Shown here: positions 26,452 to 33,756 of the stretch, one piece after another
Layout of the letters: each line of letters begins with the position of its first letter
How positions within the stretch are numbered: position 1 is the first letter of the stretch
Assembly (NCBI RefSeq): GCF_000230995.2
Contig: NC_019973.1
Coordinates: forward strand, 558,001 to 622,000
Direction of reading: 5' to 3'
Length of the DNA stretch: 64,000 bases
From: Mesorhizobium australicum WSM2073
GTDB taxonomy: Bacteria > Pseudomonadota > Alphaproteobacteria > Rhizobiales > Rhizobiaceae
Notes under the pieces: generated by a model
What the model saw: the letters and a program-made list of their open reading frames with translations, nothing else
Database searches by the model: none
Told to the model about the DNA's origin: nothing
Position numbers and translations under genes: made by a program

Positions 26452-27258
26452 AGGGCAGTACCCGGGCCGTTAGGGCGGCTCCGGTTACGGCTAGAATTTC
26501 CGGCCACGCTGTTCAGCGTGGCTGGGGACCTCGACCGCACGACATGGGAAACACGGCAAGCGGTGGCGGCTCCTTTCCTGGCGATGCCTCGTCCATCGCA
26601 AGCCTATTTGCAGCTTGTGGCGAGTACCACGGCAGTCCATCGGTCCAGCTTGAGGCGCATCCGCCCTATTGCTGAGCTCGACTATGCCCGTATTGCATTA
26701 TGCGGATCAGGTGCTTGGATCGGCGTCTGGCTGGAAGATGTGAAAGTCTGGGCGTCTTGGCTGCAGGTTCTTTCCATTGTGCGACAGGCGGGGCGACCGG
26801 CAGTGAGCGCGTTTTGCCTTCGATTTCCATTGTCTCTGCGGACAGCACCACCGTCTTGCCGGCAGGTACTAGTGCTTTCGGACCGGCTCACGAACCTCTT
26901 ACGATCTGAAGGCGAAGCGCTACCAAGTAGCCATTGTGGTGGTTCCTGCTGTCTGCTGGTTGGCCACGCCCACTGCGTCCTCGAATGGACTGGGTCTGAC
27001 CGAAAACCGGCTTCGCCTCGATCGACTTCCTGCAACGCCCAGCGCTGGCTTTTTTCCGCCGCCGGCCCAAGAGGCCGGCTTTGCATCGCGAGGCAAAAAA
27101 GCCAGCGCTGGCCGCCTTCCACTTCGTTCCAGCCCAAACCACCCCATTGCGCAAGCGCAACGGGGACCCCGGTGGGTGCAGACCGATCGTCTCCGGTCTC
27201 AAGACCCCCATCGAGGTCGCGATCGGCGCGGCCCGATCCAACAGAAGGAACCACCACA
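26452..27258. other. Non-coding stretch of the decayed module, with hairpins
   Basis: No credible gene. A 9-bp hairpin (26503-26511 with 26514-26522) follows the ParB remnant and may terminate it. A large nested hairpin lies at 27039-27111. Long frames crossing it in several registers do not resemble proteins and conflict with the DUF736 remnant downstream. Confidence 0.5.
27039..27111. repeat. Nested hairpin upstream of DUF736 remnant
   Basis: CCAGCGCTGGCTTTTTT (27039-27055) is perfectly complementary to 27095-27111, giving a 17-bp stem. The 39-nt loop itself contains GCCGGCC-N5-GGCCGGC, a 7-bp stem. Each outer arm also contains the palindrome CCAGCGCTGG. The T- and A-runs inside the arms would make it work as a bidirectional terminator, or it may be a relic of an origin or attachment structure. 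Confidence 0.7.
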
Positions 27259-27569
27259 ATGGCCACCATCGGCATGTTCACCAGCACCGCAAAGGGCTTC
27301 AAGGGCTCGGTCAAGACCCTCAACCTCAACGTCAAGGCCGTCGATTTCGTCCCCGCCGAAGGCGACAATGAAAAGGGTCCGGACTACCGCATCTTCGCCG
27401 GCGCCACCGAGTTCGGCGCGGCTTGGAAGAAGACCTCGCGCGAGGCCGCGACTACCATTCCGTCAAGCTCGACGATCCGAGCTTTCCCGCTCCGATCTAT
27501 GCGAGCCTGGTCGAGACCGAAACGCAGGGCGAGTTCTCCCTCATCTGGTCCCGCCGCGCCGCCGAGTGA
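27259..27569 (+). pseudogene. DUF736 gene with a frameshift
   Basis: From ATG 27259 (ribosome-binding GAAGGAA) the frame reads 'MATIGMFTSTAKGFKGSVK', 'LNLNVKAVDF', '[20 protein letters not shown]', the clear N-terminal half of DUF736, a small protein of rhizobial plasmids and integrative elements. Near 27446 one base is missing; in the next frame the text resumes as '[20 protein letters not shown]' and ends '[13 protein letters not shown]' with TGA at 27567-27569. The single-base deletion inactivates the gene. Confidence 0.88.
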
Positions 27570-27590
27570 AATCGGCACGAAGCAAAAGAC

Positions 27591-27615
27591 AAGCCCCGTC
27601 CGGTGGACGGGGCTT
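27591..27615. terminator. Hairpin terminator after DUF736 remnant
   Basis: AAGCCCCGTCC (27591-27601) pairs perfectly with 27605-27615 across a 3-nt loop. The 11-bp GC-rich stem is not followed by a strong T-run on either side. Confidence 0.7.
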
Positions 27616-27668
27616 CGCCATGTTCAGATCCGCCACGACCCAAAGGATAGTCAGTTCGACGCAGCAGG

Positions 27669-28007
27669 CTAGGCCTTGGCAGCAATTTTGCGCGGTTTCT
27701 TGGCCGGCGACTTCGCGGCCACCGGTGTTGTCGCCGCGGCGACCACCCGAGCAGTCCGTTTCGGCTTGGGTGTCATCGCTGGCGCGGGCTCTGCTGGCTT
27801 ACGCCCGAGCCCGGCAGCCTTTGCCAACGCCGAGCGAGTGGCAGCATAGCTCGGTGCTACCATCGGATAGTCGGCAGGCAGGCTCCACTTCTGCCGGTAT
27901 TCATCAGGGCTGAACTTGTAGTGCACATTGAGGTGTCGCTTCAGGGATTTGAACTTCTTCCCATCCTCTAGGCAGACAATGTAATCCGGCGTCACCGATT
28001 TCCTGAT
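27669..28007 (-). pseudogene. MucR/Ros zinc-finger regulator lacking its N-terminus
   Basis: The frame encodes the MucR/Ros core '[20 protein letters not shown]', '[18 protein letters not shown]' and '[25 protein letters not shown]', with the Cys-Asp-His-His-type zinc ligands, then a Lys/Ala/Pro-rich tail. The usual 50-60 residue N-terminal helical region (…SAYVSNN.V…LI..VH..L) is missing: upstream of about 28007 the frame continues to 28076 but encodes unrelated residues antisense to a SorC-like fragment. It may still be translated from 28076 as a 135-aa chimera; MucR/Ros proteins regulate exopolysaccharide and other genes. Confidence 0.7.
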
Positions 28008-28128
28008 CGATACATTGCATACGACATGGAAAAGGCACGGGCAGTCCGCATCGCTATCGAGGCGGGCTACATTCACAGCCTCGTGACCAGCCAGGCGATG
28101 GCGCAGGAACTTCTCGCATCAAAATGAT
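28008..28128 (+). pseudogene. C-terminal fragment resembling a SorC-family regulator
   Basis: On the plus strand the frame reads '[20 protein letters not shown]', then '[19 protein letters not shown]' and TGA at 28126-28128. This matches the end of SorC-type regulators (compare 'AVNRRLVNGLITDERTAAALL' in the SorC protein at 1818). Only about 40 codons remain, joined at about 28007 to the truncated MucR gene on the other strand. The identification rests on a short match. Confidence 0.4.
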
Positions 28129-28418
28129 GCGCCGCGGCCGTTCAACGAAGCGCACTCGGTGGGGGTGACGTTTGCCGGCCTAAACAGACCTTCCCCGCAC
28201 CTCGGCATCACTTCAAGTTCTCCGAGGCTCCGGGCAAGCCATCATTGCGCGTGTTCCGCGCCGATCGCGAAAGTTCAGGTCCGTGGGTCGGACTGCCAGC
28301 TTCTGGATATCGACGTGCAGACAAGCGGCGAGGTAGCCTAAATTCTCGTACGGCGTTCAACATTTGATCGCACGCATGAAGTTTCAGAGGCACTCGACAA
28401 GCTATGCCGATAGGAATT
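28129..28418. other. Non-coding stretch after the regulator remnants
   Basis: No supported gene; a 60-codon frame at 28159-28341 has no ribosome-binding site and no recognisable content. It is the 3' flank of the LuxR-type gene. Confidence 0.45.
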
Positions 28419-29087
28419 TCAATTAGAACGTCGCGGGCAAAGCGACAGGACCAGATGAATCAACTCGGACTGGGTTCGACATCCGGTCTTGGAGAGAATG
28501 CTCTTCATACGCTGTCTGACGGTCGAGATGGCAACCTCTCGCGATTCAGCGGCTCGCTGAAGTGAATTCCCAGCGGCAATTGCATCGACCAGTTGCGCTT
28601 CCGCCTTGGACAGCGAGGCCGTTGTAGCGAAAGTCGCAAACGCCAACGCATCGATCCCCTCGCCGCGGATGAACAACTCGACCACCATCAAGCTCGGGCC
28701 GTAAGCTGCGCCGAGCCCGGTGTGGATTGCGTCGCGAAAGAAGCCTTGCCCATTGCGAATGGAGACCGAGAGCCAAGTATCAGACGCCACGTCGCGTTCG
28801 AACAGAAAGGCGCTTTCCCTCCCCGTCGAAAGCAGCCGCGATAGTTCGATATGAAACCGCCGGTCGAGATCCGGCGAGTCAAATGCAAGACGCCCCCGGA
28901 CAAGGCGTGCCGGCCTCTTCCGTCTCAGCATTTCGATGCAGGGCGAGTTTGCAAATGCTACCGTCCCATCCTCCGCATCGATCACCAGGGTCGCCGTCCG
29001 CCAGTCCGGACACAGGAGGGGCAGTATTTCGTTGCCCACGGTCTTGGTGCCTCCCGCTCTGCACAATTCAAAGATCGATCCACCCAT
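28419..29087 (-). CDS. LuxR-type helix-turn-helix regulator with PAS-like domain
   Basis: 222 aa from ATG 29087 (a GTG at 29174 would give 251 aa; neither has a strong ribosome-binding site). Residues about 30-130 look like a PAS-type sensor ('TATLVIDAEDGTVAFANSPCIEML'), and the C-terminus is a LuxR/GerE HTH: 'LSKAEAQLVDAIAAGNSLQRAAESREVAISTVRQRMKSILSKTGCRTQSELIHLV'. It is divergent from the BTAD regulator and a 16-bp dyad lies between them, so it probably controls the YcaO operon, itself, or both. Signal unknown. Confidence 0.8.
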   Translation of the reverse strand: MGGSIFELCRAGGTKTVGNEILPLLCPDWRTATLVIDAEDGTVAFANSPCIEMLRRKRPARLVRGRLAFDSPDLDRRFHIELSRLLSTGRESAFLFERDVASDTWLSVSIRNGQGFFRDAIHTGLGAAYGPSLMVVELFIRGEGIDALAFATFATTASLSKAEAQLVDAIAAGNSLQRAAESREVAISTVRQRMKSILSKTGCRTQSELIHLVLSLCPRRSN

Positions 29088-29215
29088 CTGCCCGGGCCAT
29101 CGGTAAAATCTGTTGAAGCAGCGCCGGCTTTTCACACCGCGATCGCGCGTCGGTTCATTCCTCGTCCTGATCACAAGGTGCCATGCGTGACACCAACGTG
29201 ACTTGGCGTGGCGGC

Positions 29216-29231
29216 ACTACCATTTGGTAGT
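29216..29231. promoter_or_regulatory. Operator-like dyad between the two island regulators
   Basis: ACTACCA-TT-TGGTAGT, perfect 7-bp arms with a 2-nt spacer, in the shared upstream region of the LuxR-type gene and the BTAD gene. Size and position suit a HTH dimer site. Confidence 0.55.
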
Positions 29232-29355
29232 CGCAAACTATTGAACTGATGTCATTGATCTTGCTGGCTTGAACGAGCTAGCAGCGTGAACTCAAATTAC
29301 TTGAACCGCGAAAGCATTCGGATAATGTTGTGATCGGGAACAAAGAACCTGAAAA

Positions 29356-31290
29356 ATGACGATAGTAGGGGAACCGTCAGTTCGCATAATGGGCACTCCA
29401 GCAATCGCTGGACGGCCCGCCGGGGCGTTTTTTCCAAGCAAAGCTTTTCAACTGGTTGCCATACTTAGTCTATCCCCCTCCGGAAGGGTATCCCGTCGGG
29501 AGATCGCAGATCTTCTGTGGGCGAGCAATTCCGAGGGGACGGCGCTTTCAAACTTAAGGCAACTTATTGCCCGGATTAAGAAAGCCATCCCCGTCGAAAA
29601 AAGACTCTTGGAGGTTGATGCCTATTCCGTGACCCTTGGGCAAGATCGAGATGAGATAGATGTTTGCCGTCTTTTGTCGAGCGCCGGCCATGACAATCCA
29701 TCCGCATGCGTCGATGCTATGCCATTGGTTCGAGGAGACTTGCTCGAGGGCGTCGATGATATGACCGATCAATTCTCACATTGGCTGGCCAGAGAACGTG
29801 TAGCCCTTCGGGACCGGCTGTTCCTCATGGTCCAGGCATGTCTAATAGAGCTTACAAAGTACGGTCGAGCGCCCGAGAAGAGCCTTAAGCTGATTGCTGA
29901 GAGAATGCTGACCTTCGAGCCGGAGCGGGAGCAAAGTTACCGCGCGCTCATCGAGGCTTACGGCCGTAACGGGATGCTCGACGAGGCCAGGCGTATCCAT
30001 GGCACGCTCTGCGTCATGCTGCAGCGCGAGTACGGATTAACACCGTCGCCTGAAACGGTAGCCGTGACCCGGCGCGTCTTTGCCTCCCGCTTTTCATACG
30101 GTCCGGCGATAGCACCAATCAACCCGACAGACGAACGGCCGCGCGTCGCCTTTCTTTCGCCCTTGCGCCTTGACATGACCCCACACGGCGACTTGATCAA
30201 ATTCTTTGTCGAGGACGTTGCCAACGAGTTGGGCCGGAATCGCGCCTTCCTGGCCCTGGCGCCACACAGTTCCTTCAAGATCGATCATCATTCCGGAATG
30301 CCGGTCGACAACTCGATTTTGCGCGCGGACTACACAGTCAGCGGCTTTATAAAGCCGGACAAGGGAGTAACCGCGCTCGCCTTGCGGATGGCGAAATGCT
30401 CTGGCGGAGAGGTGGTATGGGCCGCGGAGTTTCCGATCGATGCCGAAGGGTTGTCGAAATCCTTTAGCCTTCTGTCGCTTCGAATAGCTGCAAATCTCGG
30501 CTCTGCGATCGAACGCGATCGTTTGGCGGCCCCTCGGGCCAATTTCGGCGGCAGCTCATATCTACATTATCTCGAGGGGCAGAAGTGGCTTTCCAATTGC
30601 GACCTTCCCAAATTGCGCCGAGCCCGCAAGTCGTTCAAACAGTCGGTCGATACAAATCCTGCCTTCGCTCCGCCCAGGGCACGCATAGCGCAGACGCTCT
30701 ATCTCGAATGGATACAGCTCGGCGGACGTGATCCGGACCTGCTGAATGTGGCCCGCGAACAGTCCGACATTGCCCTGGCGTTGGACCCCAACGATGCCAT
30801 TGGATATTGGATGAAGGCCACCGTAGCTCTTTATCAGCGCGATTTCGAAGAATGCGAGTCGAGGTTGGCAGAGGCCGAAGCCCTATGCCCGAATTCAGCG
30901 GATCTGCAACTCCAGTACGGCGATGCACTATCTCATCTTGGCGACCCGGACACGGGTTGGCGCAAATTCGAGCGGGCGCTCGACTTGAATCCACTTCCAC
31001 CGGATCACTATTGGTGGGCGGGCGCCAGTATCGCTTTCCATCAAAAGGATTACCAGAAAACCATCGATCTCTGCGGCAAGCTCGCCGACGATGAACCCGT
31101 CCTGTCAATGCTGGCATCGACCCATGCATTGATGGGTGACCTGGGCCGTGCTCGTGACTACGCAAGCAGGATCAAAGATCTCTTTCCAGGTGGAATGGCG
31201 ATCGAGAAGAGTGCAACCGTCGTTCCCGATCGTCTGGAAGATCATCGACGATTGAATTTAGAGGGCCTCAGATTGGCTGGGGTTGTATGA
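29356..31290 (+). CDS. BTAD/SARP-like transcriptional regulator with TPR C-terminus
   Basis: 644 aa. Residues about 25-105 form an OmpR-type winged helix ('SKAFQLVAILSLSPSGRVSRREIADLLW...ALSNLRQLIARIKKAIP'). The bacterial transcriptional activation domain follows (about 108-240, ending 'HGTLCVMLQREYGLTPSPETVAV'). The segment 265-390 resembles the TolB-like domain found between DNA-binding and TPR parts ('LRADYTVSGFIKPDKGVTALALRM..GGEVVWAAEF'), and several TPR-like repeats end the protein. Such regulators activate biosynthetic clusters. It begins the operon that includes the 141-aa gene (13 nt downstream), YcaO, TfuA and pentein genes. Confidence 0.88.
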   Translation: MTIVGEPSVRIMGTPAIAGRPAGAFFPSKAFQLVAILSLSPSGRVSRREIADLLWASNSEGTALSNLRQLIARIKKAIPVEKRLLEVDAYSVTLGQDRDEIDVCRLLSSAGHDNPSACVDAMPLVRGDLLEGVDDMTDQFSHWLARERVALRDRLFLMVQACLIELTKYGRAPEKSLKLIAERMLTFEPEREQSYRALIEAYGRNGMLDEARRIHGTLCVMLQREYGLTPSPETVAVTRRVFASRFSYGPAIAPINPTDERPRVAFLSPLRLDMTPHGDLIKFFVEDVANELGRNRAFLALAPHSSFKIDHHSGMPVDNSILRADYTVSGFIKPDKGVTALALRMAKCSGGEVVWAAEFPIDAEGLSKSFSLLSLRIAANLGSAIERDRLAAPRANFGGSSYLHYLEGQKWLSNCDLPKLRRARKSFKQSVDTNPAFAPPRARIAQTLYLEWIQLGGRDPDLLNVAREQSDIALALDPNDAIGYWMKATVALYQRDFEECESRLAEAEALCPNSADLQLQYGDALSHLGDPDTGWRKFERALDLNPLPPDHYWWAGASIAFHQKDYQKTIDLCGKLADDEPVLSMLASTHALMGDLGRARDYASRIKDLFPGGMAIEKSATVVPDRLEDHRRLNLEGLRLAGVV

Positions 31291-31303
31291 AAAGGGGGAT
31301 TAA

Positions 31304-31729
31304 ATGGCGAAAGTTTACGTTATTGGCGACAAGGACGAAGGTGTTCTGATTGTCATGCTCGACCCACTACGCGCGGCCCTGGTGACAAAGAAGGAGATTC
31401 AAAGCTACGGAGCGAGTCATAACAAGACCTATACGCAGGCGCTTTCTTATGTCGCAGCGGCTATTCACGGCCTGATCCGCAAGACGGATGGTAATGGTGA
31501 CACACCTGACGATTTGGACGTACTCTCGCATATTTCCATAGAGTACTTACTCTCTACAGGAAAAATGATTACAAACGCGGAATTTTGTTTCGTGTCTGAA
31601 GTGGATGATAAGAAATGGAAGACCTTCCGCAATGGGTTCGTTCCAATCAAGCCGACGATCGGAACATTGCTGGAGTCTGCGCCGCTCTTTGCGTCAGGGA
31701 TGCCAATAGCAGAACTGGCGCAGGACTGA
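31304..31729 (+). CDS. 141-aa conserved-looking protein, possible YcaO substrate or partner
   Basis: Starts at ATG 31304 after AAAGGGGG, 13 nt after the BTAD gene, and ends 9 nt before the YcaO gene. The soluble protein has no signal peptide: 'MAKVYVIGDKDEGVLIVMLD' at the N-terminus, a helical middle 'TQALSYVAAAIHGLIRKTDG' and the C-terminus 'GTLLESAPLFASGMPIAELAQD'. It has one Cys (in 'NAEFCFVSEV'). I do not recognise a family. Position makes it the prime candidate for the protein or peptide modified by YcaO-TfuA, or for a recognition partner; it does not look like a classic short RiPP precursor. Confidence 0.75.
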   Translation: MAKVYVIGDKDEGVLIVMLDPLRAALVTKKEIQSYGASHNKTYTQALSYVAAAIHGLIRKTDGNGDTPDDLDVLSHISIEYLLSTGKMITNAEFCFVSEVDDKKWKTFRNGFVPIKPTIGTLLESAPLFASGMPIAELAQD

Positions 31730-31738
31730 AATAAGACC

Positions 31739-33019
31739 ATGCTTGAGGTCTTTGGCCGGCGGGATAATCTGCTAGACGAAGTCAGAGCACTTCGAGCAAC
31801 TGCAAACTCGGTGGAGGGAGTTCGGGCCTGTCCCCAGGCCGGACTACCCGAACTGCTTGCTGCGATCGAGCCGCACTTGTCGTGTTTCGGCATCACACGC
31901 GTGGGGGATCTGACCGGACTCGATGTCATCGGCGTTCCAGTCTTCTCCGCGACACGCCCGAATTCCCGATCACTATCTGTCTGCGTGGGAAAGGGCGTGT
32001 TTTCCGAAAATGCTAGGGTTGGCGCGGTCATGGAGGCCATCGAGCAGGCGCTGGCCGAACGACACGAGGATCTCGTCTCGCAAGTAGCCAACCAGGAAGA
32101 TATGGAACGCCGTGGATTGAGATGCATCGACGCATCGGAAACCCTGCGAACGACCGCCGACGCCCAGGATCCCCGACGCGAACGGTGTTGGGTGACGGGG
32201 CTCTCGATGGTCGACGGCCAGCCGGTGCATGTGCCTTTTGAGCTCGTCGGATTCGATCTGCGGGTCGAGACACGATGGGATCACACCTCCTATAATATGT
32301 CCACGGTCGGTTTGGGTGCAGGGTCCTCGATGGCTGATGCCGCCCTTCATGCAATGCTTGAGGTGGTCGAAAATGACGCGACAGCATTGGTGGATGTGTT
32401 CGGCAAGCTTTCGGGCTTCGCGCGACCGGTCGTATATCGGCCCGGTCGCCATCAACAACTTGACGACCTTGTCGCCAGAGTACGGACCGCCGGTTTCGAC
32501 TGTTTCTTCGCCGTCGTATCTGGCCACGTTGCCTTACCTACGTTGGCTGCTTTTGTCTCCACGCCCGAGGGGAACCACGCCGGAGTTGGAATTCGTGGTT
32601 TTGCCGGGTTTGCATGCAGACTTTCGCCCGAGGAGGCAGCGTTCGCGGCCCTGCTGGAGGCGGTTCAATCCAGGCTTACACAGATCGCCGGCGCGCGCGA
32701 CGACCTTTCTCCCGACGATTACCGTGAGGAGCGCCTACTTGAGCGCCCAAAGGGTCATGCACGCACTCTCGAAGAGATACCTCGATGCGACCTGCCTGCC
32801 AACGCGACATCGATCGAGAAACTCAATGTCGTCCTCTCAGCGATCCTGCAATCCGGCGCTCGCGATATCATATTCGTTCCGCTAGGTGGGTTTTCTGATA
32901 CGGTCAGGGCCGTGCGCGTTCTGGTGCCCGGTCTGCAGTCGGCGGTCGGACAGAATGTTGTGCGGGTAAGCATGAATGCTCTCGAGGCGTTGTGGTCACC
33001 GGAGAAAGTGGCGCCGTGA
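31739..33019 (+). CDS. YcaO-domain ATP-dependent cyclodehydratase/thioamidation enzyme
   Basis: 426 aa. The three ATP/Mg-binding blocks of YcaO proteins are present: 'ENARVGAVMEAIEQALAERH' (residues 90-109), 'GLGAGSSMADAALHAMLEVVENDA' (191-214) and 'SPEEAAFAALLEAVQSRLTQIAGARDDL' (296-323), with the characteristic Glu, Gln and Arg residues. YcaO enzymes phosphorylate a backbone amide to allow azoline formation or, with TfuA, thioamide formation. The PxPxP C-terminal end typical of azoline-forming YcaOs is lacking; the protein ends 'SPEKVAP'. Its stop overlaps the GTG start of tfuA. Confidence 0.93.
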   Translation: MLEVFGRRDNLLDEVRALRATANSVEGVRACPQAGLPELLAAIEPHLSCFGITRVGDLTGLDVIGVPVFSATRPNSRSLSVCVGKGVFSENARVGAVMEAIEQALAERHEDLVSQVANQEDMERRGLRCIDASETLRTTADAQDPRRERCWVTGLSMVDGQPVHVPFELVGFDLRVETRWDHTSYNMSTVGLGAGSSMADAALHAMLEVVENDATALVDVFGKLSGFARPVVYRPGRHQQLDDLVARVRTAGFDCFFAVVSGHVALPTLAAFVSTPEGNHAGVGIRGFAGFACRLSPEEAAFAALLEAVQSRLTQIAGARDDLSPDDYREERLLERPKGHARTLEEIPRCDLPANATSIEKLNVVLSAILQSGARDIIFVPLGGFSDTVRAVRVLVPGLQSAVGQNVVRVSMNALEALWSPEKVAP

Positions 33020-33756
33020 AACCAGTCATCTTTGCCGGCCCCAGCATTTACGGCATAGAAAAGGGAGATCTTGTGTGGGCGGATCTACGCCCGCCGGCCG
33101 CCTGCGGTGATATTCTGCGCGCGTGCCAGAGCCGTGTCTCAAGAATTGGTCTTGTCGATGGCGTGTTCGAATCGTGCCCATCCGTCTGGCACAAAGAGAT
33201 ATTGTTTGCCCTTGCGCTTGGTGTCGAGGTTTTCGGTGCGGCCAGCATGGGAGCCCTCAGGGCTGCCGAATGCCATCGGTTTGGCATGCAGGGTGTAGGG
33301 ATCATCTTCGCACAATATCTATCAGGCGAAAGAATTGCGGACGCTGATGTCGCAGTTCTGCATGCTCCGCCGGAACTCGCTTATCAGCCACTCACGGTGG
33401 CGCTCGTGGATGTCGAGGCAACCATCGCGCGTCTGTCTACCCTGCGATTGCTGGCGCCCTCGCAAGAGGCGGCGCTCCTCAACGCCGCGGCCGAGCTACA
33501 TTTCAAGCGGAGGACATGGGCCCGCATTCTGGACATCGCGAGCTTCGACGGACTCGGCAGGGAGACGATGGAGTGCAATCTGCGTCGCCACAAGGTCAGC
33601 CAGAAGACGCTTGACGCCAAAGAGCTGATTGCGCGTCTAGGCCAACCCGAGATCGCCCGGCACACAATCACAGCGTCCGAACTGAACCGAACAATTTATT
33701 TTGACATGCTTGAGACAACGATTGCTGCGCAGCCACCAGCCGGAGACCTTGGCTGA
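33016..33756 (+). CDS. tfuA: TfuA-like protein, YcaO partner
   Basis: 246 aa from GTG 33016, which overlaps the YcaO stop as GTGA. The TfuA signature 'VFGAASMGALRAAECHRFGMQGVG' is at residues 72-95, after 'VIFAGPSIYG' at the N-terminus and 'RIGLVDGVFESCPSVWHKEILFAL'. TfuA was named from Rhizobium trifolitoxin work and is known to pair with YcaO for thioamidation, for example of methyl-coenzyme M reductase in methanogens. It would supply or hand over sulfur. Its ATGA overlap with the next gene ties the pentein enzyme into the same unit. Confidence 0.9.
   Translation: MKPVIFAGPSIYGIEKGDLVWADLRPPAACGDILRACQSRVSRIGLVDGVFESCPSVWHKEILFALALGVEVFGAASMGALRAAECHRFGMQGVGIIFAQYLSGERIADADVAVLHAPPELAYQPLTVALVDVEATIARLSTLRLLAPSQEAALLNAAAELHFKRRTWARILDIASFDGLGRETMECNLRRHKVSQKTLDAKELIARLGQPEIARHTITASELNRTIYFDMLETTIAAQPPAGDLG

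Noticed and set aside
26518..27672. 384-codon plus-strand frame across the decayed module
   Set aside because: Runs through the nested hairpin and then the first half of DUF736; no family features before that point. Treated as chance open frame plus the DUF736 remnant.
28159..28341. 60-codon frame between regulator remnants and LuxR gene
   Set aside because: No ribosome-binding site, low-information Ser/Ala sequence.
31304..31729. Classic RiPP precursor (Nif11 or nitrile-hydratase leader type)
   Set aside because: No Gly-Gly or similar leader cleavage motif followed by a Cys/Ser/Thr-rich core; length and even composition argue against it.
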